A DNA stretch of 64,000 nucleotides from assembly GCA_027886185.1 (NCBI GenBank), contig WOAB01000322.1:1676501-1740500 (forward strand), in the 5' to 3' direction. This DNA is from Rheum nobile. Its lineage: Eukaryota; Streptophyta; Magnoliopsida; Caryophyllales; Polygonaceae. How positions within the stretch are numbered: position 1 is the first letter of the stretch; each line of letters begins with the position of its first letter. The position numbers and the translations under genes were made by a program. Shown here in pieces: positions 23,600 to 35,545 of this stretch. The notes beneath the pieces are model-generated. The model did not search any database and had not been told where the DNA came from. It was given only the letters and a program-made list of their open reading frames with translations.

Positions 23600-25187
23600 T
23601 AAACTTTCAAGTTTTATTCAAAGTTCAGTTATATTTAATTTTCAAGTTGTTTACACAAGTGAGTTTTATATAATTTTACTTTAGGTCAAAATAGCATTAT
23701 TATTCATATCATGATGTTTTACTTATATATTTAACTTAATAAGATAATTTGAAGTCTATGTCGTTCGATTATTGGCAATTTTGACAGTACAATTTTTTTT
23801 TATTGTTTGTTAATCAGAATAGAAAGGTAAATCAGAAGTTTATAGTCCATTGAATATTGTATTTTTTATGGTAAATATAAACCAATAATGAAAATTAAAT
23901 ATATATAAAACTTGTAGATAACTAAGAAGAAGAAGAAGAATACAAGGAAGAAGAGAATGAAGAAGATAAGGAAGATTAAATATATATAAAACGTGTATAG
24001 AAAACTATAATGTTATTATGATTAATTTCCTTAAGTACTTCAATTGCAAAGTAGGTTTATAATTGTTGGATTACTTATATATGTTAATATACGTAGGCCA
24101 ATAATAGTACTTATATGTCTAAAATGGATACAATTAAAATATCTTTTATATATTTGTAAACTGTACAAGTATAGTACATGCAACTTCCTTTTATTCTATT
24201 GCATCAGGAAATATGAAATATTCTGAAAATCAGTTATTAACCTTTTTAAGGTTAGAATTATTTTCTAATTAATGAGAACTATTATATATCCTTGCACGTT
24301 GCACAAATAAACCCTACTTTACAGCCCTTAGAGAATTGTTCAGTTCATTTGGAGGTATTGTGGAGTTTTGTGCACTACTTTGCAGTCTGAAGAGAATTGG
24401 TAACTTGATTTCGAGGTATTTTGTATGTTTATGCCATGATCTTCTAAAATTCATATTGTGTTTATGGGAATGCTATAACTTTGACCTTCTGTTATATGGT
24501 TTATATTATTCTGATTTGTTAATAAGAGTTTGGTCGAAGTCTGAACTTCAATTGTTTACTCACTGTATGGTTCACATCTTATACGCATTGTTTACAGTCA
24601 TTATATAAGATTTATTTTAGTGTTGCATCATCTACTTATAAACCAAAGGATTTAGTTTGCAAAACTATAAGTTTGAATAGAATATATACCTTTAGATCTT
24701 CTTTTGTATGTATGTAAAATTAAAATGTCTTTGGCCTTAAATCTGATCTCCCAAGGGATTCCTATACAGTACAAATAAATTAGTTTAGTACATCATACAC
24801 AATAAAATCAGTTAGGTAAATTAATCAATTGATGAAACCATGATATCATTGTATATATTGAATGAACATATCCATATTTGAATTTAATAATAGATGATTC
24901 AATATAGTCATTTACAAAAACATTGATTGACAATAATAAATATTACATGCATCATATCATTACACACTAATACTATTATTCTGTATATATAGAATCATAT
25001 TTTAGTCAGTAAACATAACTCAAGCTGACATATAGAGATATATAATGTCATTTTTTATTGTCTATGATGTATTTTTTTGTTCAAATATTCAGTATATCTA
25101 AGCAGCCTATAGTCATATTTATTTTCAAGTCTTGCTGAATGTCTTACATGATACCAGACAGTGTACAAACAATTGGAATTTTATTTT
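23600..25187. other. AT-rich Helitron interior; no convincing gene
   Basis: No coding frame is supported. At 23929-23980 there is a short GAAGAAGAAGAAGAA..GAAGAAGAGAATGAAGAAGAT stretch resembling the acidic-tail coding sequence at 23475-23560. It may be a partial duplication of that tail or just a purine-rich simple repeat. Confidence 0.4.
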
Positions 25188-25637
25188 GCCGATTTCTATT
25201 ACAGCAGAACTAAGCTCTACAAGGAAGGTAAATTCTTTTTACTAATATTGTTCTGAATATTAATGTTTTAAATTGTGATTATACTATTTATTACATCAGG
25301 AAAATTCTATATAGCAGAACTAAATCTATTAAATTAACCTACTGATTTAATACATTTCAAACAGATATTATATTATATTGATCTATGTATAATTAATGAA
25401 ACAAAAATAGCAGCCGATTTCTATTACAGCAGAACTAAGCTCTATAAGGAAGGTAAATTCTTTTTACTAATATTGTTCTGAATATTAATGTTTTAAATTG
25501 TGATTATACTATTTATTACATCAGAAAAATTCTATATAGCAGAACTAAATCTATTAAATTAACCTACTGATTTAATACATTTCAAACAGATATTATATTA
25601 TATTGATCTATGTATAATTAATGAAACAGAAATAGCA
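25188..25637. repeat. Tandem duplication, 225-bp unit, nearly identical
   Basis: Copies 25188-25412 and 25413-25637 both begin GCCGATTTCTATTACAGCAG and end AATTAATGAAACA.AAATAGCA. I see only a few differences (CTACAAGG/CTATAAGG, CAGGAAAA/CAGAAAAA, ACAAAAATAG/ACAGAAATAG), so the duplication is recent. Confidence 0.75.
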
Positions 25638-26272
25638 GAATAAAACTTAGACGTAAAGATATTATATCTGATTTTTCAGTTGATTATGTTAGGGAGATAC
25701 CTACATAACTTCATCCTTTAATGTCTTTCTTCTGTCTGTTTCCGTTTGGTAATTAAATTTGTATTTGTTTGAACCCTCGAAATCAAAAAAAAAGATAAAA
25801 GAATCGGATAAGTAAACTCATAAAGAAATAGAAAAAGACAGACATATAGATTTATATATATACAGATAGAGATTCAGTGAGGGAGAAATAAAGAGATTGA
25901 CTTCTTACATATACTTGCTTTTCATCTCATCCTAACCTCTGTCATGGATCTTAAAACATGTCTCTTTGCATGTAATTAAAGAATGACACAAGTGATTAGT
26001 AGCAGGTATGTAACTAATAGTATATAGTTATATAACACATAGACTGACCTATATGATTTGTTGTTTGTAGTGTTAATATTGGACATAAATATCCGCATCA
26101 TCTGCGTTGCTGCTTTTTTCAAGATAAATACAAAGACAATTTCAATTTGCTGTATAATGTTGGTAAGCTATGTATTAGATATACATATGTAACTTTGAAA
26201 ATCAAATATTATGAGAAAGAATAAGAGGAAGAGATGAAATTTAATGAAATGTTGTGGATGATACAGGTAGAG

Positions 26273-26274
<2 letters not shown>

Positions 26275-26313
<39 letters not shown>

Positions 26314-26346
26314 CAGAGAGAGACAGAGATAGAGAGAGAGAGACAT

Positions 26347-26402
<56 letters not shown>
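26275..26402. repeat. (GA)n microsatellite, interrupted
   Basis: About 125 bp of AGAGAG with GACAGA and ACACAC interruptions. The open frame rich in Ser/Leu on the minus strand here is a repeat artefact. Confidence 0.8.
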
Positions 26403-26404
<2 letters not shown>

Positions 26405-26968
26405 TCAACAATTTGGGCCGGTTTTAATCAAGTCAAATAGCCAATATAAAACTTCTGATATTGGACCGGCACTTATCAAGCCCATATAAAACTTGGCCCA
26501 TTAAGTCGTTAAATCAAATGAACAAAATAAGTTATTAATCACTAGGCCTAAAGTCTTCATTTGGGCCGGCCCATTTAAAAAATTTATTCAATGTTTCTGA
26601 GCATAATATTGAAGTTTAAACAATTAAGCATAAGTCGTATCGTTTTCATATAAAATAATTATATTACTTACATTTTAATCCATTAAACTAAAAACATATA
26701 TATTTTGTGTACAATAAAAAAATATTCATACTCGAAAATGTAGTTTAATCATTTGTTTTAGACAATAACATTATTAATTTTCATAATGATATTAATAACC
26801 AAATTACTAACAGTCTGCAACAAGAATAAAACAAATAATACTACAGCTTATTCGTATTTCATTAAATCGAAAGGTTGTAAGGTTTCAAACGTTAGGAATC
26901 TCGATAAATTGAGAGAATGAGATAAAGAAATTGTTTACAGTAGTCCAAAGAGAGAGAGTTGTACAGAT

Positions 26969-27046
<78 letters not shown>
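26969..27046. repeat. (GA)n microsatellite, pure
   Basis: About 38 uninterrupted GA units. It is 570 bp from the first (GA)n tract. A GGGCCGGT.TTAT motif flanks the interval at 26414 and 27430. Confidence 0.8.
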
Positions 27047-27049
<3 letters not shown>

Positions 27050-27459
27050 AAGGTCGCAGTCGGATAACTCGAACCTCTTCTTAGAAGTACACTCCACAGG
27101 TAATTAGCTCATCATATCCTCAGAAACAAATGGTGAAGTTAGTGGTTTGAAGAACAAGAATATTAGAGGAAATGAATACGGCGCAACTAGATATTTCTTA
27201 ATGTGGTAGGGTTACCGAAAATGTGGACCGAGTATACTTAGTTATCAGGTTTACATTCCAGAAGAAACCAATTAAAAAATAACGAAACCCAAAATATATG
27301 GGCCTTTAAGCCCAATGACTTATAGGACCATTTGTTATTTTTTTTAATGCCATTAATTGTTGCCGTTATTTAAAGTTTGAACCAAGGACGATCTAATTTA
27401 TACTTGGACCAAAATTTGTTAAACATGTTGGGCCGGTGTTTATAAAGCCCATTATGCCA

Positions 27460-30400
27460 GCTCTAGAGTGAAAAAAGTTGATGAATCTCTTGTGATTGAG
27501 TTGAGAAACATGATAGATCAACACAATCCTCATGCAAAAGCATTTAGAATGGCCAAAGATCGATTTAAGGATAAAGGTGTTACAGATATGAAGTTGTGAT
27601 TGCTTAGCAATAGAAACACTGATGGTCGACGATATAATCTCCCAACGAGTTTAGAAGTTGCTGCTATTATTCTTGGTGATATTGATACACTGCATCAGCC
27701 TAGGGACATATACTTCATACAAGGTCAGGTCAGTTACAACGGATTCACGAATTACATCCTTCGCCTTGCGCTTCAATATCCGTTAGCATTACCTTATGGT
27801 GAGGATGGGTATCGACCTGATATTGATTTAAGTGAACGGTGCAACACTTCTGCAAGGAAGAGGTCAAGGGTTACTTTAAAAGAATTCATTCAGTTTCGAA
27901 TTCACGAGCGTCGTGGCGAAGCCGGAATTCTGAGGTTTTCTAGAAAGTTGTTTCAACAATTTTTGGTTGATGCTTATACAATGATTGAATCAGAAAGGTT
28001 GAACTACCATCGAACTCATCAGAAGAACATACGTGCTGATTTATATACAAATCTTGCTTCAGCAACGAGAAAGGGTCATACAGCACCAACATCTTCTGGG
28101 AAGCGAATAGTGTTGCCATCTTCATTTACATGTGGTCCTAGATATATACAGCAAAACTATCAAGATGCAATGGCAATATGCAAACACCATGGTTATCCAG
28201 ATCTATTCATAACATTCACATGTAATTCAAAATGGCCTGAAATTGTTAAGTTTTGTGAAGAAAGGGGTTTACAAGCAGAGGATCGCCCATATATTATATG
28301 TAGAGTATTCCACATGAAATTGGAGTCCATGATCAAAGATTTCAAAGTAAACAAAATATTTGGCAAGGTTAATTCAGGTAATGTCTCTTTTACTATCCTC
28401 ATTTTAGTTATTGATTACATGTTTATAAGATATTTTATTTTCCCTATATTTTATATTATATTAAATATATTATTTTTTATTTTTTTAAAATGTATTAATT
28501 AAGTTTAACTTATATCATTGACTTATGAATATTTTGCAGTTATTTACACAATCGAATTTCAAAAGTGTGGTCTGCCTCATGCACATATTTTATTATTTCT
28601 GGATAAGGAATCTAAGTTGCCAACTGCTTCAGATATTGATACGGTCATTTTAGCTGAAATTCCAGACCCAACTGAGGATGCTGATTTATTTAATGTTGTG
28701 AGAAATTTCATGATGCATGGTCCATGCGGAGCTTCAAAACCATCGTCTCCTTGTATGGCTGATGGAAAGTGTAGAAAATACTTTCCAAAAAAATTTGTTG
28801 AACAGACTTTTATTGATGACGATGGGTATCCTGTGTACAGAAGACGTGACGATGGTAGAATGTTAGAAAAAAGTGGAGTTCCCCTTGATAATCGGTATGT
28901 GGTTCCTTACAATGCATTTCTTCTTCTAAAATACAATGCACATATAAATGTTGAATGGTGCAACCGATCGGGCTCTATCAAGTATCTGTTCAAGTACATA
29001 AACAAAGGACATGATCGCGTCACTGTTGCAATTACAAACTCCGATGTAAATAATGTCGGTGATAACTGCATGGACGAAATAAAAAACTATCACAGCGCCA
29101 GGTATGTCTCTGCTTGTGAAGCTGCTTGGAGGATTTTTGCCTTTGATATTCATTACAGGACTCCTGCTGTTCAACGTTTGAATTTGCACCTTCCCGGTGA
29201 GGAAAGCGTTTTATTTAATGATGATGATCCTATTGATGCTGTCTTAAATGATCATGAAAGTGAGAAATCAATGTTTCTGCAATGGATGGAGTCTAACAAG
29301 AAGTTTCCAGAAGCTAAAGAATTGACGTATTCTGAATTTCCAGAGAAATTTGTTTGGGTAGCCTCAGCTAAGCATTGGAAAAAACGCGACAGGCGTGGCT
29401 TTGTTGGTAGGATATATCATGTAGCTCCTGGTACTGGCGAGAAGTACTATCTTAGAATTTTGTTGAATCATATAAAAGGACCAACATGCTATGAAGAAAT
29501 AAGGACTATTGAGGGTGTAGTTTATAGTACATTTAAAGAAGCTTGCTATGCTTTGGGTTTGTTAGATGATGACAAAGAATACGTTGACGGGATAACTGAA
29601 GCAAGTTTTTGGGGATCAACAAACTACATTAGGAGTCTGTTTGTATTTATTTTGGTGTCTGATTGCATGGCAAAACCAGAGTTTGTTTGAGAACAGACAT
29701 GGAGGCTTCTAGCAGATGACATTGTCGATAAACAGAGAAGAATTCTACGAATTAAGGGTATGTATTCCATTAATGTTGTTTACTTGCTAATAATTATAAT
29801 TGTATTTGATGTACATTTAGGCATAATATATTTTACTCATTTAATTGTATTGACATTTTAATTCTATTTATATGCAGATTTGAATGTAACAGATCACCAA
29901 TTACAAAACTACACTCTTGCCGAAATTGACAAGTTATTACGACGAAATGGTAGTAGTTTGAGTCACTATAAAACCATGCCTTCTGTAGATTCAAGCCTCA
30001 TATCTGAAGGATTTAACAAGCTTATACAAGATGAACATCGATATGACACGACAATTCTAGCCGAGGAACATTCACAACTACTTTCTAGATTTATAATGGA
30101 ACAGAAATGGGTTTATGATGAGATCATGAATGCTGTTATATCAAATAACGGGGGTGTCTTCTTCTTATATGGTTATGGTGGAACAGGCAAAACTTATATA
30201 TGGAGGGCACTTTCGTCTGCTATAAGGTCAAAAGGTGAAATAGTCCTTACTGTTGCTTCAAGTGGAAATGCGGCTCTCCTAATACCCGGCGGCAGAACTG
30301 CTCATTCAAGGTTTCAAATACCTTTGCAAGTTAATGAGGATTCAACGTGTCATATATGTTCAGGTACGGAACTTTCTGAGTTGATATGTGCCGCCAAACT

Positions 30401-31538
30401 TATTATTTGGGATGAAGCAGTCATGACGAATAAGTATTGTTTTGAAGCTTTAGACAGGACGTTACGAGATATTTTACGAGCTACAAATCCTCTTAGTTTA
30501 GAACAACCTTTTGGAGGAAAAGTCGTAGTATTTGGTGGAGACTTTAGGCAAATTCTTCCCGTTATTTCAAAAGGGAGCAGGGAAGATGTTGTTGCCACCA
30601 TTAATTCGTCTTATTTGTGGCATCATTGCAAAGTTCTTAAGCTGACAAGGAACATGAGGATTCAACAAGGTACATCTGAATCTGATATCCAAGAGGCAAA
30701 AGATTTTTCGGAATGGATATTAAGCATTGGAGATGGGACTGTAGGTGTTGACAATGATGGAGAAGCGCAAATAGAAATTCCCGATGAACTATTGGTAAAA
30801 GATTATGATTTAGATCCGATTCCAGCAATTGTTAAATCTGTCTATCCCTCTCTAATGGAAGATCAATTGTCTCCTACATACTTTGAAGAACGAGCAATTC
30901 TTGCTCCAACACACGAAGAGGTAGATAAAGTTAATGAATATATATTGTCTTCTTTGCCTGGTGATGAAAAGATATATCTCAGCTCTGATAGTCTATGCAA
31001 GGCAGGTTCTGTTAAAGACGATGATGCGAGTATTTATACGTCTGATTATTTGAACAGTATTAGATGTTCTGGTCTGCCCAATCATGTACTAAAACTAAAG
31101 GTTGGTGTGCCTATTATGCTGCTCCGAAATATTGATCAATCTTTAGGTTTATGCAATGGGACGAGATTGATAACCATGCAACTTGGCAGTCATGTTATAC
31201 AAGGGAGAATTATTTCAGGCAACAATATCGGACATATGGTGTTGATTCCTCGCATGATAATGTCACCATCAGACACTTCATTCCCTTTCAAGTTTCAACG
31301 AAGACAATTTCCCTTGAGTGTATGTTTTGCTATGACAATAAACAAAAGTCAGGGCCAATCTCTTGCAAATGTGGGTTTGTATCTTCCACGTCATGTTTTC
31401 AGTCATGTCCAGTTTTATGTTGCATCATCAAGGGTAACTAGCAAGAAAGGTTTGAAGATATTGATTTGCGACAAAGATAAGAAGAGACATAATACTACAA
31501 CCAATGTAGTATACAAGGAAGTATTTAATAATTTGTAG
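27460..31538 (+). pseudogene. Helitron Rep/helicase (RepHel), N-terminally truncated with two stops
   Basis: The protein that would move the Helitron: an HUH endonuclease fused to a Pif1-type helicase. The frame can be followed from about 27460. Rep landmarks are GRRYNLPTS, DLFITFTCNSKWPEI, the HUH motif in FQKCGLPHAHILLFL (near 28557-28600), and the two-Tyr motif YLFKYINKGHDR (near 28984). Introns are 28378-28539 and 29759-29877, both GT-AG and frame-keeping. Helicase motifs follow in order: YGYGGTGKTYIWRAL (Walker A, 30170-30215), IIWDEAVM (Walker B), VFGGDFRQILPV, RNMR, INKSQGQSL and YVASSRV. Defects: TGA at 27597-27599 in place of the usual Arg (CGA), TGA at 29688-29690 where the family has Trp, and no recognisable N-terminal region before 27460, where a complete Helitron protein would have more. 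The helicase half (29880-31538) is fully open. Confidence 0.8.
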
Positions 31539-31854
31539 CACTTTTATCATTGTTCCAGATTTATTGCTTTTTGTTTTATTTTCATGTATTATATGATGTT
31601 TTTTAGTATTTTTAATGCTTTTAGTAGTATTGATGTAAGTGGTGTGCCTATACCTATTAGAAAAACTAATTAGCCAATTTTATTATTAATAAAGTTGTGG
31701 AGAGTGCCGTCTCTCTTTATATAACCTGAATATGTTTTAATGTTCGATTAGTCATATTTTATTCAAATAACTTATCATAAAATAATTGATCCAATATCTT
31801 ATTCATAATTGAATAACTATTTTTCTTACTAATGTAAAAAAAATATAAACAAAT

Positions 31855-31882
31855 CCCGTACAAGGCACGAGTATTACACTAG
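31855..31882 (+). terminator. Helitron 3' terminus: hairpin and CTAG
   Basis: CCCGTAC-AAG-GCACGAG forms an imperfect hairpin a few bases before CTAG, which ends the element at 31882. In well-kept plant Helitrons the same place holds a perfect CCCGTGC..GCACGGG stem, so this one has decayed by two or three substitutions. Confidence 0.65.
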
Positions 31883-32962
31883 TTTACTTTAACATTATAT
31901 AGATTATTAAAAAAATTACAGATGATTTATTATATCTTGTTTTAATTTTATTTTTTTCACTCGACTTATATTATTTTATTAGCTAACTAATTTTATTCAA
32001 TCTAACTATCTAGTCGTTCCGAATTAGATAACTTCATTTACAAGTTAGGCTTCGTTTGACAAATGTCTTTATAAATATCTTTTTTTTTTTAAAGTGATTT
32101 TTAGATTTTGAAATTTGATAGAAATAGGAAAATGTAAAAGGAGAAAAATAAATATTTATTGAAAATAAATCTTTATCCAAACAAACTCTTAACTATACCA
32201 GCTCGAAATGATTTTACCATACGAGATTGTAAGTATATTTTTGAACGATTAGAGTAGTCAATTTGAAGCCGTTAACTTATATTTTGACTTTTATTAGTTT
32301 ATTAAAGTCCTAAAATTTTGATACAAGTTATAAATGGGCATACGAACTCTTGTGATTTGGTGTTAACATAGTTCCTTCCACATAAAACATGAGCAAACAA
32401 TATTATAATTCCAAATCTCTGTTTTTTATCAGGTAAATTCGGTATACCAGACCACACTAGTAAATTGATCGAGAAGCGGATTAAATTAACAATCGGACAA
32501 ACCGACATGAAAACCAACCCAAAAAAATGAAAAAACAAGTAAAGGAGAATACAACAAAGCAATTAAGGAGCATGTGCAAGTTAGAGAGCAAAGTGTGTAA
32601 AGCACTAATAAATAGCAACGACGATGGTAGCAAGTCAAACAGAACATCTCCTTAGGAAGTGAAAAATGAACCACAATGACGTTCTCCCATCAAAATGAAG
32701 GATCTTCATAAGTCTCGATCACGATCACAGCCTCAACCAAGACAACTCAGTCAACACCCCAGATCAACAACACAATTATGGAGAGGTAATCAGACCGCAA
32801 CTTGTCCGCATAAAAGTTTTCTTGCATAATCATGATAAAGTTGGTGGTTTACACATCATAGATTATTTGAGTTATAACTGCTTTACATTTCTTTTGGTTG
32901 GGTGTGTATTCTCCCTCTTTTTACTCTTTAGTAATCAAGTTTTGTACATTAACATCAACTTG
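31883..32962. other. AT-rich flank between the Helitron and the LINE
   Basis: No convincing gene; the short frames at 32302-32674 are not recognisable. A MITE lies at 32048-32188. Confidence 0.5.
32048..32188. mobile_element. Tourist-like MITE (141 bp)
   Basis: Ends are GGCTTCGTTTGACAAA (left) and, reverse-complemented, GAGTTTGTTTGGATAA (right). Both sides carry TTA (32045-32047 and 32189-32191), the duplication type of PIF/Harbinger elements. It is AT-rich with no coding capacity. A relative is at 39561. Confidence 0.5.
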
Positions 32963-33159
32963 CCCTTTCTCTATTTTTTTTTGGAAATGGTAAATTTTCT
33001 ATTAGTGTAACGAAAGGCTTTACAAAAGAAGAGTTACTGGCAGACCCAGGAGATACATCAAATCTAACTCAATGACAAGATTAGAATATCAAAAGGAACC
33101 CACAATGGTTCATAAATCAGAGTTTAAAAGCAACAAGAGATATAAAACACATCTAGGAG

Positions 33160-33790
33160 TCACGGGGGATAATGGCTTCTCGCGATAAACACTCTCCAGT
33201 TACGATGTGCTCTATTCTTAATGGTAATTCTTCCAAGGACCCTTGTTTGGGCCATGTCAATACACTTTCTGGCGCAATCCGGTGGGCTGCATATTTCACC
33301 GTTGAAGTACTTTGCATTGTGAGCCTTCCAAATACCGTAAACAACACATGTAAAACAACACAATCTAGACAAGAAAATCACATTATGATGACACTTGCTG
33401 CGAGCGAACCAGCTCAACCAATCAAACAAGTCATTAACATAGTAGGAGACCCCAACTTGTTGCATGACACGGCGGACAACATCTCTTGAAGAAGACGTGA
33501 TTGATGGACTCCAAGTCTCCGCCGCAAAGCAGGCATCCAAGATCAGAACAAAGGTTCATTCTAAAGAGGCAATCTCTTGTGGGAAGGCGACCCAAGGAAG
33601 CTAACCAAGTCATGAAGGCACATCTAGGAACATTAGCAGATCTCCAAAGGTTATGGCACCACGGTTTATCGCTGCCAGTGTTACGCCAAATCTCATAAAG
33701 GCCATGGGACACTTTTTTCGTTGGTTGATCAACCCAGGCACGTTGCCATTCAATTAGTCCCATGGCGGAGCGAGCAACAACAACCAAATC
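33160..33790 (-). pseudogene. LINE 3' coding part: reverse-transcriptase zinc-binding domain and tail
   Basis: The minus strand from 33787 reads WHNLWRSANVPRCAF-like zf-RVT sequence: LPTRDCLFRMNL, then CLLCGGDLESINHVFF, the Cys-Cys-His pattern of plant LINE C-termini. After a frameshift near 33480-33492 the frame continues DVVRRVMQQVG to the stop at 33160, with YGIWKAHNAKYFNGE typical of LINE tails. This part normally follows the reverse transcriptase, which is absent. Confidence 0.7.
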
Positions 33791-34140
33791 CCTGATCTGA
33801 GATGGATAGGCTCATCTTCGATATTGATCACAATTCCAATAATATTTGGAACATTTGAGAGTTTTTTTGTTACCATTGTTTACGGTCAGAATGACACCAA
33901 CAGACGCAAGTATCCGTGGGATACTCTCAACCATATTAAGTTGACCTTCAGACAACATGGGCGGTCCTTGGTGATTTCAATGCCACCATATTCGATAACG
34001 AAAAGATCAACGGTCTCAACCAGATAAGGAAGAGGTGTTATGACCTTCAAGACCTTGTCTGCGCCTCCGGCCTTTGCGACCTTAAGATGGAGGGGAAATT
34101 CTTTACCTGGACTAATAACCAGAATGGGCCCTTGATCAGC

Positions 34141-35545
34141 ACTATTTTGTAGTGCTTATCTAGGAATTGTTATCGGTGTTTTGGGTGCCCTTTGTATGGG
34201 TTTAGAGCACAACTATGGAGAATGGAGTTGAGGGGTAGAAGTGTAGATATGGTGGTTTGGAGAAGCTTAAATGAAGATATAATGAAGGGAGAAGGAAGTC
34301 ACCCAAGAAGACGAAGTATAGACCCAGTCGGGTCTACAGAAGACCACACGAAGAAGGCAAAGAAGGCTTGTACGGTTAGATGCACGGTCTGCTAACCGTG
34401 CAAGATGTTCGAGAGCACGACGAGAAGAATCAGCAATTTCCGCGATCGCGGAAAAATCGTTCAGCGAAGCATCTGAAGAATGTCGAGAGGAAGGGCCTGG
34501 GAGTTTGATTTTTCCGCGACCGCGGAATTTGTTCCGCGATCGCGGAAGCACACGGAAGCGAACCCGCGTCTCTCGTCCGAAGTTTTACTTTTCTTTTATT
34601 TTTTATTTTATTTTATTTTAATTATTTCGATTACTATACTTTATTTCCTTATAGGATTACTTTCGTTATCTTTTCACTTTAGTTTTAGGGTTAGGTTATT
34701 TAACCTAATTTTCCCTATCATCGTTAAAAGGCAGACCTAGTTTAGATTCATTTTTCATTGTTGTTTTTCGCACCTTTTGCTCAGGCAGGCAATTGAATCC
34801 TTTGGTTGATTTGATTGTGAGGTTATTCTTTTACTCTTTCTATGATTGTTTTAATTCTCTCTCGTGCTTAATCTCATTGATCGTATATCGATTCCCCTTG
34901 ATTTGTTGATTAGGATATCAAATAGATTGATAATAGTAGTTCCCTCTAGCCTAACAATCTAGAGAAGATTAGTATTACGCTATTGGTTCCCCTTTTCTAT
35001 ACAACCTGGTTGAGATTGTTATTGATCATACTATTAAGGATGGGAGGAGACTGTTTGAGAATCTTGATCCCTTAGTTTGTGTAGAGAATTAATTGCATGC
35101 AATTGTATGACTGTTTGCTACACTTGCATGTACCTATCTATTCCTGAATTCATTACTGCTGTTAGATTCAATCTAGAAGGTCTTCTAGGTTATTTGATAG
35201 TTAGGGTTATCAGGACTGGTTGGACTGATAACTATATTAGAACATGGATTAGGACATTCATGAGTATTGAGGACTAGGAATAATCAATGATCGATCTATC
35301 AATCTGAAGTGTGGATATTTGTTTGGCTGAACTATTTTCCCAATTTGATTTCAAGTCTTTGTTTTTATATATTTTGTTTACTTGTTTATTTTTAAACAAA
35401 AACCCCCCTTGGTTAATTGTTGGTATACAATTACATCGTTGTAATAGTATTTGATTGTCTATGAGATTCGACCCTTGCTTACCCAAACTATTTGTTTAGG
35501 TTTGTTAGGATTATTTTGATCAGGCGATACGACTAAAACCTGTCA
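34141..35545. mobile_element. LTR-like insertion inside the LINE (1.4 kb)
   Basis: The LINE endonuclease frame is interrupted between ...GPLIS and ...RVYYKLD. TCAGC is repeated on both sides (34136-34140 and 35546-35550). There is no coding frame. The right part, with GGTATACAATTACATCG and GAGATTCGACCCTTGCTTACCC (near 35420-35480), has the flavour of an LTR of the large plant gypsy groups, and the element ends CCTGTCA. The start (ACTATTTTGTAG) is not a clean TG, so the exact left boundary may be a few bases off. It could be a solo LTR or another non-coding element. Confidence 0.45.
34438..34547. repeat. 16-bp perfect palindrome TTCCGCGATCGCGGAA, repeated
   Basis: Perfect palindromes at 34438-34453 and 34532-34547, and a one-base variant TTCCGCGACCGCGGAA at 34512-34527. 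They stand out in otherwise AT-rich surroundings within the LTR-like insertion. Confidence 0.8.

Larger units (their letters stand above)
16334..31882 (+). mobile_element. Helitron, 15.5 kb, with RPA, unknown and Rep/helicase genes
   Basis: The left end starts TCTACTATATAATAAC, with the TC terminus and the run-on CACGTGTC motifs (about 16410-16442) common in plant Helitrons. The right end is a degenerate hairpin CCCGTAC AAG GCACGAG (31855-31871) followed by AATAC-type spacer and CTAG (31879-31882), fitting the CTRR rule. The element lies between an A (16333) and a T (31883), as Helitrons insert into AT and make no target duplication. Three genes point rightward: RPA70-like (19308-21585), an unknown acidic protein (22563-23590) and Rep/helicase (27460-31538). 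RPA genes as passengers are well known in plant Helitrons. The two ends belong to one element by inference from gene content and orientation; internal insertions cannot be excluded. Confidence 0.7.

Noticed and set aside
23394..23684. Leu-rich and Lys-rich frames overlapping the acidic tail
   Set aside because: Both are shadows of the GAA/GAG repeats that encode the acidic tail of the unknown Helitron gene.
24281..24315. Possible second Helitron 3' end (TTGCACGTTGCACAAATAA)
   Set aside because: A small hairpin is visible, but no CTRR terminus follows at the right distance and no matching 5' end was found.
26168..27097. Ser/Leu-repeat frames
   Set aside because: Translations of (GA)n microsatellites on the opposite strand.
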